A DNA stretch of 11,204 nucleotides, from NCBI GenBank assembly GCA_937121005.1, contig CAKZKB010000250.1:1-11204 (forward strand), written 5' to 3'. Under the pieces are notes generated by a model. The model searched no databases and was not told the DNA's origin. It saw only the letters and a list, made by a program, of their open reading frames with translations. The translations under genes and the position numbers were made by a program. This document shows, piece after piece, positions 1 to 5,174 of the stretch (position 1 is the stretch's first letter; each line of letters begins with the position of its first letter). The stretch is from an uncultured cyanobacterium (GTDB taxonomy: Bacteria > Cyanobacteriota > Cyanobacteriia > Cyanobacteriales > Geitlerinemataceae).

Positions 1-1
1 G

Positions 2-106
2 AGCCGCACGTTCGCCTTAGCACACTTGCAACCGCGCCTCGATTTGAGCGAGTATATCGAACAGTTACCCGCCGATCGCCCCTTGCGAGTGGAACGTCAG
101 ATTTAA
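2..106 (+). CDS. C-terminal end of an unidentified protein (gene enters from the left edge)
   Basis: Frame 2 is open from the left edge for 34 codons and stops with TAA at 104-106. The translation ends ...DLSEYIEQLPADRPLRVERQI, which looks like a normal soluble protein terminus with alternating acidic and basic residues and no membrane segment. I do not recognise the family from so short a piece. The open frame, its protein-like composition and the 124-base gap before the next gene on the same strand favour a real gene end. The alternative is a chance open frame, since 34 codons is short. The downstream gap has no hairpin followed by a T-run, so I cannot point to a terminator. Confidence 0.5.
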   Translation, partial: SRTFALAHLQPRLDLSEYIEQLPADRPLRVERQI

Positions 107-230
107 ATAAGAAAATTTAAGAAAAGGCGATCGACCCCATCTCTCCGTGCAAACCGTTACCGCGATCGCTATCCCAAACGGAAATCTACCGATAGAATAG
201 TGCCATAGCGACCCAAATCCCCTAAGAGCC

Positions 231-1004
231 GTGACCAACCTCCAGAACCCGCCCAAACTTCGACTCGTGAGCCCCCCGGAACCGTTGCGCGAGGAACTGC
301 TGTTAGAGCTCGCCCGCTTGCGCCAAGAGGTCGAGCAGCTACGCATGGAAAAAGACGATCTAGAAATTGTTCTGGAAACCACGACCCAACACGCCGATAC
401 CATACAAGAAGAACTCCAAAAAAGCTACCAAGAAATTGCCCGCCTCAATTGCAAGCTGGAAGGGGCAAACAAGGAACTGGAAAAACTCGCCAACTCTGAC
501 GGCCTCACCGGACTGGCCAACCGTCGCCGCTTTGACGAGTACCTGCGCGTCTCTTGGCAAGATCTGTCCAGAAGCGGAAATCCCCTCTCTTTAATTTTGT
601 CCGATCTCGATTTTTTCAAACCCTATAACGATACCAAGGGCCATCAAGCGGGGGATGACTGTCTCAAACGGGTGGCGGCGGCGCTGGCGGGAGCGGTGAA
701 GCGGCCCCACGATCTGGTTGCCCGCTACGGGGGCGAGGAACTGGCCGTAATTTTGCCGGGAACGGGTACGCCTGGGGCGCGCGCAGTGGCCGAACGCATC
801 CGCACGGCGGTGGCCGAGTTGGGGCTGCGCCATCCCCAGTCGCAAGTCAGCGCTTACGTTACTCTCAGTATGGGGGTGGCGACCCTGTATCCGACAGCGA
901 CTCTGGATCCGGCGGCGGTTATTGAAGCGGCGGATATTGCTTTGTACGAAGCCAAGCGCGGCGGCCGCGATCGCGTTGCGGTCAGTACCAAATGTTGCTG
1001 CTAG
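231..1004 (+). CDS. Diguanylate cyclase with N-terminal coiled coil and GGDEF domain
   Basis: The product should make cyclic di-GMP from two GTP. Residues 1-18 are Pro-rich. Residues about 20-88 are heptad-like, Leu/Glu/Lys-rich coiled coil. Residues about 89-250 form a GGDEF domain opening with SDGLTGLANRR. The active-site loop is GGEEL (167-171), an accepted variant of GGDEF. SDLDFFK (124-130) carries the conserved metal-binding Asp, and the NDTKGHQAGD block (133-142) is intact. An I-site RxxD (RPHD, 158-161) lies five residues before GGEEL, so product inhibition is expected. There is no membrane segment or sensory domain, so control probably acts through coiled-coil dimerisation or a partner (inference). 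GTG at 231 is chosen because the next in-frame ATG (345) would cut into the coiled coil; the ribosome-binding site is weak. The protein ends in three cysteines. Its stop overlaps that of the convergent HEAT gene. Confidence 0.93.
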   Translation: MTNLQNPPKLRLVSPPEPLREELLLELARLRQEVEQLRMEKDDLEIVLETTTQHADTIQEELQKSYQEIARLNCKLEGANKELEKLANSDGLTGLANRRRFDEYLRVSWQDLSRSGNPLSLILSDLDFFKPYNDTKGHQAGDDCLKRVAAALAGAVKRPHDLVARYGGEELAVILPGTGTPGARAVAERIRTAVAELGLRHPQSQVSAYVTLSMGVATLYPTATLDPAAVIEAADIALYEAKRGGRDRVAVSTKCCC

Positions 1005-1678
1005 CTGACATTGAGGCGATCGAGGGAAAATTGCGCGGCTTCGCAGACTTGAGGGTTGCTATCTTTAACCAAATATTTGAGCGCGGAAATACTTTGCGGA
1101 TCGTTTAAGTTCCCCAATGCGTCAGCGAGGCGCATTCGCAGCAGCCAGTCGTCTGAGGAGACGAACCGCAGCAGTTGGGGTAGGGCTTCGACGGCTCCAA
1201 TTTCACCCAAACCGGCGATCGCGGCCTGTTGCAGCACCACTTCCGGGCACTCGAGGGCTTTGAGAAGCACTTCCCGGGCTTCGGGATTTTTCAAATTGCC
1301 CAAGGAAACCGCAGCGCTAAAGCGGACTAGCCAGTGGGTATCTTCGTAGAAGGCACGGACGAGGGGCGAAAAACCGCGATCGTCTTCCAGATAGCCCAAG
1401 GCCCCAGCCGCATCGGCCCGGATGCCGTAGTCGGGATCGGTTTCGAGCAGTTTGGTCAAAATCGGGTAGGATCCCTCGGTGGGTTTGACTCCCAGGGCGA
1501 ATACAGCCATCGATCGCACTTGCAGGTTGTCGTCGTCGAGGACTTTTTGGATTAAGGGGAAGGCTTCGGTGGGGCTGGCGTGGCGCAAGGCAGCCAGGGC
1601 CAGCATTCGATCGCGGGAGTTGTGACTTTCGAGTTGGGTGGCGATGTAGCTGAGATCGATCGCGTTCGTATATGTCAT
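1001..1678 (-). CDS. HEAT-repeat protein of the CpcE/NblB-like (PBS lyase HEAT) type
   Basis: The 225-residue product is almost wholly tandem HEAT-like helical repeats of about 31 residues. Successive units carry the recurring R/L-x-x-A-x-x-A-L-G signature: DRMLALAAL (23-31), VRSMAVFALG (54-63), IRADAAGALGYL (86-97), VRFSAAVSLGNL (118-129), LQQAAIAGLGEIG (149-161) and LRMRLADALGNL (180-191). There is no signal peptide or membrane segment. In cyanobacteria, proteins of this size and repeat type include bilin lyase subunits (CpcE), the phycobilisome-degradation factor NblB and relatives of unassigned role. I can place it in that superfamily but cannot say which member it is, and no phycobilisome gene lies nearby. 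ATG at 1678 is the only sensible start. A perfect TATAAT lies 27-32 bases upstream. It diverges from the DUF721 gene. Confidence 0.85.
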   Translation of the reverse strand: MTYTNAIDLSYIATQLESHNSRDRMLALAALRHASPTEAFPLIQKVLDDDNLQVRSMAVFALGVKPTEGSYPILTKLLETDPDYGIRADAAGALGYLEDDRGFSPLVRAFYEDTHWLVRFSAAVSLGNLKNPEAREVLLKALECPEVVLQQAAIAGLGEIGAVEALPQLLRFVSSDDWLLRMRLADALGNLNDPQSISALKYLVKDSNPQVCEAAQFSLDRLNVS

Positions 1679-1704
1679 TTTACAAAAATTTACATTACTC
1701 TCTC

Positions 1705-1712
1705 ATTATAGT
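1705..1712. promoter_or_regulatory. Overlapping divergent -10 hexamers between the HEAT and DUF721 genes
   Basis: ATTATAGT reads as a perfect TATAAT on the minus strand (1710-1705), facing the HEAT gene, and as TATAGT on the plus strand (1707-1712), facing the DUF721 gene. I see no good -35 hexamer at 16-18 bases for either direction. The hexamers fit divergent, mutually exclusive transcription starts, but the call rests on the -10s and the gene layout only. Confidence 0.35.
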
Positions 1713-1792
1713 GCGAATCCCCAAAAGTGGTGGGTCGCCAGTCGATGGCTGATGTCAAAATTAATGCAAGACCTCTCTCGTTGTTTGTCGCC

Positions 1793-2347
1793 ATGGCCTT
1801 CCAATCTATCAACGCTGTCCTCGGTGCCCTGGAAAACCAAGCCGCATGGCGCAGCTACCAAGAACTGAAAGCGATCGAAGCAGTGTGGACGCAAACCGTC
1901 GGCGAAGCGGTCAGCCGCCAGACGCACCTTTTAGAAGTGCGCCAAGGGGTGCTGAAAGTGGCGACATCCAATCCCGTTTGGGCGCAACAACTCACCTTTG
2001 AACGCAAGCGGATCCTCACCAAACTCAACGCCACGCGATCGACCCCCCTACGCGATATCCGCTTTCTCCCTGGATACTGGCACGATCGGCGATCGCCCCA
2101 ACCGGACGCGACCCAATCTTGGCAGGCGCACCCCAGCAGCAGCATTGACGAAGAGGTTCCGCCGCCACCGTTGGACAAAATCCCCCCCAAAACCCCGCAA
2201 GCCGCCTTTTCCGGCTGGATGCAGCAGGTACGATCGCGCAGCGATCGCTTGCCCCCTTGCCCCCTATGCGGCTGTCCTACGCCTCCCGGAGAACTCGATC
2301 GCTGGTCGTCGTGCGCTCCCTGTTATTCGCGATCGCCAGGCGATTGA
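1793..2347 (+). CDS. DUF721 (DciA-like) protein with a C-terminal four-Cys motif
   Basis: The 184-residue product has an N-terminal DUF721 domain (about 1-95) containing the block EAVWTQTVGEAVSRQT, then GVLKVATSNPVWAQQL and FERKRIL. This is the pattern of the DciA family, whose studied members help load or regulate the replicative helicase DnaB. Residues about 96-145 are a Pro/Ser-rich linker. The tail carries CPLC (156-159), GCPTPPGELDRW and CAPC (174-177), which looks like a zinc ribbon. ATG at 1793 (MAFQSINAVLG) is preferred because it begins where cyanobacterial DUF721 proteins usually begin. The frame stays open upstream to a GTG at 1727, but the extra 22 residues do not look like family sequence. 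A helicase-loading role is inferred from the family, and the Cys tail suggests an additional nucleic-acid or protein contact. Confidence 0.82.
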   Translation: MAFQSINAVLGALENQAAWRSYQELKAIEAVWTQTVGEAVSRQTHLLEVRQGVLKVATSNPVWAQQLTFERKRILTKLNATRSTPLRDIRFLPGYWHDRRSPQPDATQSWQAHPSSSIDEEVPPPPLDKIPPKTPQAAFSGWMQQVRSRSDRLPPCPLCGCPTPPGELDRWSSCAPCYSRSPGD

Positions 2348-2730
2348 AAATAAAACAAACTCGGTTTAAGTACGCTTTGTTACTTAATTTATCTTCTTAC
2401 AATTTGTAGGGCATCGGTGAACGAAGTAAATCTACATTTAGATAGAGTTTGCTGACACCTGGGGGCATATCTTTACCTGTCTCGCTTGTGGTTTGGCGCG
2501 ATCCCCGATAGGTTTCGGACAACTGACGTGGTTTTGCCCGGATCCCCATATGGAGTTCCGTAAGGTTCTATATCGTTTCTTTAAGCAAATATAAAGACAA
2601 TATGAAGATGGAAGCTATTATCGGGATTGCTCTAATACTGGCCAGAAAAGGGGTTGAGGGCGATCGGGCCGCAGCCGGGGATCGGGAACAATAAGAACTA
2701 TAAAGATTTCTGAGTTCCTAAGAACTTTCT
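2348..2730. other. Gap of about 380 bases with no convincing gene
   Basis: No tRNA, rRNA or known riboswitch pattern is visible. The stretch holds a short hairpin at about 2433-2446 (ATCTA/TAGAT) and an AT-rich segment around 2580-2604. A second hairpin, AGTTC-CTAA-GAACT, at 2713-2726 sits four bases before the next start codon and could affect ribosome access. I find no consensus promoter with both hexamers. The length would allow a small RNA or a long 5' leader for the 2731 gene, but nothing in the sequence proves either. Confidence 0.5.
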
Positions 2731-3003
2731 ATGAAAACCTCAACCTGCCCGATCTCCACGTGCCGTGCTTGTCGATTTTATGCGCCAGAAGGTCGCCGGG
2801 GCGGTCAATGCCAACAACTGGGGGCACCCGTATCGGGTCGCTGGAAGGCTTGTTCTCTGGCGTTTCCACCGTTTGCGCCTTCTTGGGAGACGATCGAAGG
2901 GGCAGTGGGGTGGTCGCCTGTGGCCAGTCATTTAGAAGCGGTTATGGCCCTCGAGTGTACTGAAGATGTGGAACCGTTACCCGTCAAGGCGACAAGGTAT
3001 TAG
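2731..3003 (+). CDS. Small Cys-rich conserved-type cyanobacterial protein of unknown function
   Basis: The 90-residue product has cysteines at 6, 11, 14, 27, 41 and 76. C11-x2-C14, C27 and C41 are spaced so that they could bind a metal, with the intervening run EGRRGG (20-25) and the following WKACSLAFPPF (38-48). This N-terminal half (about 6-48) looks strongly constrained, and I recall similar short proteins annotated as hypothetical in cyanobacteria. The second half is less ordered and acidic. There is no signal peptide or membrane segment. The function is unknown; a small metal-binding or redox-sensitive regulator is possible but only inferred. The ATG at 2731 follows a small hairpin and has no clear Shine-Dalgarno. 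The last codons and the TAG stop fall in the first units of a heptanucleotide array, so the C-terminus (TRY) is probably repeat-derived. Confidence 0.75.
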   Translation: MKTSTCPISTCRACRFYAPEGRRGGQCQQLGAPVSGRWKACSLAFPPFAPSWETIEGAVGWSPVASHLEAVMALECTEDVEPLPVKATRY

Positions 3004-3030
3004 GTACTAGGGATTAGGTATTAGGTATTA
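2996..3030. repeat. Heptanucleotide tandem array, consensus GGTATTA, five units
   Basis: The units are GGTATTA, GGTACTA, GGGATTA, GGTATTA and GGTATTA. The stop codon TAG (3001-3003) of the preceding gene spans the junction of units 1 and 2. The array is of the STRR kind known in filamentous cyanobacteria. Another GGTATTA-related array of the same length lies at 4900-4934. Confidence 0.9.
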
Positions 3031-3082
3031 GGGAGATTGTGAAGGCTTCGTTGTTGCTTTCTTTTTCCCACCCTTAAAACCT

Positions 3083-3110
3083 AAGACTGATAACTTAAGA
3101 TTGGTAACTA
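3083..3110. repeat. Two degenerate 14-base units leading into a dispersed repeat
   Basis: AAGACTGATAACTT is followed directly by AAGATTGGTAACTA, with 11 of 14 positions identical. Fourteen bases is twice the heptad length of the other arrays, so this may be a decayed heptanucleotide array. Its end overlaps the left terminus of the palindromic element that starts at 3103. Confidence 0.5.
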
Positions 3111-3172
3111 TTCAGGTAGCCTAGCATCAACTGGTGTAAAAACCGGGTTTCTTGTGTAACCTGAATACTTAC
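3103..3172. repeat. Short copy of the ATTCAGGT palindromic element
   Basis: The left end GGTAACTATTCAGGT (3103-3117) is matched as an inverted repeat by ACCTGAATACTTAC (3159-3172). Between them is a single inner palindrome AAAAACCGGGTTTCT (3138-3152). The left arm resembles that of the copy after sodB: ATTCAGGTA-CCTAG, with the same 28-base distance to the inner 15-mer. The 66-base core found in longer copies is missing one of its two inner palindromes, so this is an internally deleted or minimal copy. Read on the minus strand, the inner palindrome is followed by a short T-run and might end menB-side transcripts. Confidence 0.8.
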
Positions 3173-3212
3173 TCAAATTTTAATCCCCAACAGTGACCGA
3201 GAATATCCTGGA

Positions 3213-3270
3213 TACAAGCCTCTCCCTTTAGGGAGAAGAGGATAGGACATTTTCCCTAGTACAAGCCTCT
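3213..3270. repeat. Direct repeat TACAAGCCTCT with a hairpin
   Basis: TACAAGCCTCT occurs at 3213-3223 and again at 3260-3270. The first copy runs into a hairpin TCTCCC-TTTA-GGGAGA (3221-3236). The second is followed by the related but unpaired GGACTTTAGAC. The hairpin lies between convergent genes and could slow transcription from either side, but neither strand has a T-run behind it. Confidence 0.6.
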
Positions 3271-3295
3271 GGACTTTAGACAAAGATCTTTAACT

Positions 3296-3323
3296 CTGAA
3301 TTCTGAATTCTGAATTCTGAATT
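3296..3323. repeat. Heptanucleotide tandem array, unit CTGAATT, four units
   Basis: Four identical CTGAATT units lie 19 bases downstream of the menB stop codon. The period creates several overlapping GAATTC palindromes, so the array can pair with itself as short hairpins. It is one of several arrays in this window that share the 7-base period but not the sequence. Confidence 0.92.
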
Positions 3324-3342
3324 GGAGCGCAGCGACTTGACC

Positions 3343-4176
3343 TTACGGCAACCAGGGATATTGACGAAAATCAGGCGATCGCTTTTCGAGAAATGCCTGT
3401 TTTCCCTCGGCCCCCTCTTCGGTCATATAATATAAAAGCGTGGCATTTCCCGCCAGTTCTTGCAAGCCGGCTTGACCGTCGCAGTCGGCGTTAAAAGCGG
3501 CTTTCAAACACCGAATCGCGATCGGGCTTTTCTGTAAAATTTCTTGCGCCCACCGCACACCTTCAGCTTCTAACTCGGCCACGGGCACGACTGTATTGAC
3601 TAAACCCATATCTAATGCTTGTTGGGCATCGTATTGGCGACAGAGAAACCAAATTTCTCGCGCCTTTTTTTGGCCGACAATGCGGGCTAAATAGCTAGCC
3701 CCAAACCCACCATCAAAGCTGCCCACTTTCGGCCCGGTTTGTCCGAAAATAGCGTTATCGGCGGCAATAGTCAGATCGCAGATCAGGTGTAAAACGTGAC
3801 CGCCACCGATGGCGTATCCTGCAACTAAGGCGATAACCACTTTGGGCACGGAACGAATCAAACGTTGCAAGTCGAGAACGTTGAGACGGGGAACGCCAGC
3901 ATCGTCAATATAACCCGCTTTGCCGCGCACGCTTTGATCGCCCCCGGAACAAAAGGCATATTTCCCATCCGTATGAGGCCCGGCTCCAGTTAAAAGAATA
4001 ACACCAATGCGAGCATCTTCGCGAGCATCGCAAAACGCATCGTAGAGTTCGACGACGGTTTGCGGGCGAAAGGCGTTGCGTTTGTGGGGACGATCGATGG
4101 TAATTTTAGCAATGCCATCGATTTTGTGATATTGAATGTCTTCGTAGGGTTTGACGGATTTCCAATCTAAAGTCAT
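3343..4176 (-). CDS. menB: 1,4-dihydroxy-2-naphthoyl-CoA synthase (naphthoate synthase)
   Basis: MenB, a cytosolic crotonase-fold enzyme, closes the ring of o-succinylbenzoyl-CoA in the pathway to phylloquinone, the photosystem I electron carrier in cyanobacteria. The 277 residues match the family length. Visible hallmarks are HKRNAFRP (31-38), FCSGGDQSVRG (75-85) for the CoA/oxyanion region, AGYAIGGGHVLH (119-130) with the second oxyanion Gly, and QTGPKVGSFDGGFG (146-159) with the catalytic-type Ser153 and Asp155. YYMTEEG (249-255) supplies the late active-site Tyr, and the typical end is FRQYPWLP. The QTGPKVG motif is that of bicarbonate-dependent (type I) MenB enzymes. The start ATG lies two bases after the cobO stop with no clear Shine-Dalgarno, so translation is probably coupled to cobO. 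No other men gene is nearby. Confidence 0.97.
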   Translation of the reverse strand: MTLDWKSVKPYEDIQYHKIDGIAKITIDRPHKRNAFRPQTVVELYDAFCDAREDARIGVILLTGAGPHTDGKYAFCSGGDQSVRGKAGYIDDAGVPRLNVLDLQRLIRSVPKVVIALVAGYAIGGGHVLHLICDLTIAADNAIFGQTGPKVGSFDGGFGASYLARIVGQKKAREIWFLCRQYDAQQALDMGLVNTVVPVAELEAEGVRWAQEILQKSPIAIRCLKAAFNADCDGQAGLQELAGNATLLYYMTEEGAEGKQAFLEKRSPDFRQYPWLP

Positions 4177-4178
4177 TA

Positions 4179-4838
4179 TTAGAATTCGATTCCGGGTTGG
4201 GCTTTAACGTTTTGTTCGCGAAAGGGATGTTTGACGAGGGTCATTTCTGTGACGAGATCGGCGCGATCGACGATCGCTTTGGGCGCACCCCGTCCGGTGA
4301 GAATGACGTGGGTACTGTCGGGTTTTTCCGCTAACCCGGCGAGGATCTCATCGGGGGATAAATAGCCCAATTTCATGGCAACGTTGACTTCATCGAGCAG
4401 AACTAATTTATACTCGTCATTGCGAATGTAGTTTAATCCGGTTTGCCATGCTTGTCGCGCTTTTTCTGTATCGCGATCGCGATCTTGGGTTTCCCAGGTA
4501 AAGCCTTCGCCGAGGGCATGAAATTCGAGTTGGTGTTGCCAGTGGCTAAAAATAGTCTTTTCGGCGGGTTCCCAGGCCCCTTTAATAAACTGGACGATCG
4601 CGACTTTATAGCCGTGACCGAGCGATCGCAAGACCATCCCCAGGGCGGCGGTAGTTTTGCCTTTTCCGTTACCTGTATGGACGATAACCAGTCCTTTTTC
4701 AATTTTTCGCTCGGCCAGGCGTTGTTCCTGAACGGCTTTGCGACGCTGCATTTTTTGGCGGTAACGATCGCTGCTGAGTTGGGCGGAGTCGCTTAGATCT
4801 TCGACGCGATCGTCTAGGGAAGTGGGCTGTTCTGGCAT
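4179..4838 (-). CDS. cobO: Cob(I)yrinic acid a,c-diamide adenosyltransferase (CobO/BtuR family)
   Basis: This enzyme transfers adenosyl from ATP to the cobalt of reduced corrinoids, giving adenosylcobalamin or its precursor, in the cytoplasm. The 219-residue product has a charged N-terminal region (1-48). The P-loop is TGNGKGKTT (55-63). IVQFIKGAW (81-89) and GFTWET (112-117) follow, then the acidic metal-site motif LLDEVN (147-152), the strand TGRGAP (181-186) and the family-typical end GIEF. All catalytic motifs of the CobO/BtuR family are present, and this family is distinct from PduO and EutT. It is the first gene of a two-gene unit with menB, separated by two bases. A promoter candidate with an extended -10 lies just upstream (4867-4896). 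ATG at 4838 is the natural start. Confidence 0.96.
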   Translation of the reverse strand: MPEQPTSLDDRVEDLSDSAQLSSDRYRQKMQRRKAVQEQRLAERKIEKGLVIVHTGNGKGKTTAALGMVLRSLGHGYKVAIVQFIKGAWEPAEKTIFSHWQHQLEFHALGEGFTWETQDRDRDTEKARQAWQTGLNYIRNDEYKLVLLDEVNVAMKLGYLSPDEILAGLAEKPDSTHVILTGRGAPKAIVDRADLVTEMTLVKHPFREQNVKAQPGIEF

Positions 4839-4866
4839 CTTTGGTTTCTAGGTTTAGCGTGAGAGC

Positions 4867-4896
4867 ATTGTATCAGAGCGATCGACATCAAGGCAA
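4867..4896 (-). promoter_or_regulatory. Promoter candidate for cobO-menB
   Basis: On the minus strand, TTGCCT (4896-4891) and TACAAT (4872-4867) are separated by 18 bases. The -10 is preceded by TGA, giving an extended TGnTACAAT. Transcription would begin near 4860, leaving a leader of about 20 bases before the cobO ATG. The -35 matches consensus at four of six positions and the -10 at five of six. Confidence 0.55.
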
Positions 4897-4899
4897 GGA

Positions 4900-4934
4900 G
4901 GTATGAGGTATTAGGTTTTAGGTTTTAGGTTTTA
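4900..4934. repeat. Heptanucleotide tandem array, GGTATTA/GGTTTTA, five units
   Basis: The units are GGTATGA, GGTATTA, GGTTTTA, GGTTTTA and GGTTTTA, followed by a G-run. It is related in sequence to the array at 2996-3030 and has the same number of units. It lies just upstream of the cobO promoter candidate. Confidence 0.9.
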
Positions 4935-4950
4935 GGGGGAAACGGCGTAG

Positions 4951-4976
4951 GTTGGGTAGAGGAACGAATACCCAAC
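4951..4976 (+). repeat. Hairpin repeat, GTTGGGTA stem with 10-base loop
   Basis: GTTGGGTA and TACCCAAC pair perfectly over 8 bases around the loop GAGGAACGAA, preceded by GTAG and followed by GCCATTCC. A second member of the same family lies at 5104-5129 in the opposite orientation. No T-run follows, so it is not a standard intrinsic terminator. Confidence 0.8.
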
Positions 4977-4985
4977 GCCATTCCA

Positions 4986-5013
4986 ATTCAAAATTCAAAA
5001 TTCAAAATTCAAA
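4986..5013. repeat. Heptanucleotide tandem array, unit ATTCAAA, four units
   Basis: Four identical ATTCAAA units are followed by a partial ATT(G). The array begins ten bases after the hairpin repeat at 4951-4976. The perfect units suggest recent expansion or active homogenisation. Confidence 0.92.
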
Positions 5014-5073
5014 ATTGAGTTGAAGAAACCTCATAGGCTAAGGAAGGATCCCTAACGCCATTGATGCTACACC

Positions 5074-5094
5074 TAACTGGTCACTGGTCACTGA
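5074..5094. repeat. Short heptanucleotide array, TAACTGG/TCACTGG/TCACTGA
   Basis: Three 7-base units with one or two differences between neighbours lie between the ATTCAAA array and the second hairpin repeat. The array is short, but the period matches the other arrays in the window. Confidence 0.6.
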
Positions 5095-5103
5095 TTTGGG
5101 GTT

Positions 5104-5129
5104 GTTGGGTTTTCATGCTTCAACCCAAC
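5104..5129 (-). repeat. Hairpin repeat, GTTGGGTT stem, inverted relative to 4951-4976
   Basis: On the minus strand this reads GTAG-GTTGGGTT-GAAGCATGAA-AACCCAAC, an 8-base stem with a 10-base loop. Compared with the copy at 4951-4976, the last stem pair has changed from A-T to T-A on both arms. The loop keeps G, A and the final GAA, so pairing is preserved. Confidence 0.8.
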
Positions 5130-5139
5130 CTACGAAATC

Positions 5140-5174
5140 TCATTGCTCATTGTTCATTGTTCATTGCTCATTGT
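5140..5174. repeat. Heptanucleotide tandem array, TCATTGY, five units, overlapping the nadB 3' end
   Basis: The units are TCATTGC, TCATTGT, TCATTGT, TCATTGC and TCATTGT. The nadB stop codon (5156-5154, minus strand) and its last codons lie inside the array, so the protein end TMSNEQ is encoded by repeat units. Confidence 0.92.

Noticed and set aside
1334..1555. Plus-strand open frame of 73 codons inside the HEAT gene
   Set aside because: It is a shadow of the repeat-rich minus-strand gene; its translation shows no family features.
1727..1792. N-terminal extension of the DUF721 gene from GTG 1727
   Set aside because: The extra 22 residues lack family character, the GTG is only 15 bases past the plus-strand -10 at 1707-1712, and ATG 1793 gives the usual start of cyanobacterial DUF721 proteins.
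1998..2369. 123-codon plus-strand frame overlapping the DUF721 gene
   Set aside because: It overlaps a well-supported gene in another frame and its Arg/Pro-rich translation is typical of an out-of-frame reading.
2602..2694. A 30-codon open frame starting MKMEAIIGIALILARKG on the plus strand
   Set aside because: The hydrophobic run is only about ten residues, too short for a normal membrane segment. No Shine-Dalgarno or promoter precedes it, and I recognise no family.
3221..3236. Intrinsic terminator for menB or the Cys-rich gene
   Set aside because: The hairpin TCTCCC/GGGAGA has no T-run on either strand, so it does not meet the usual criterion.
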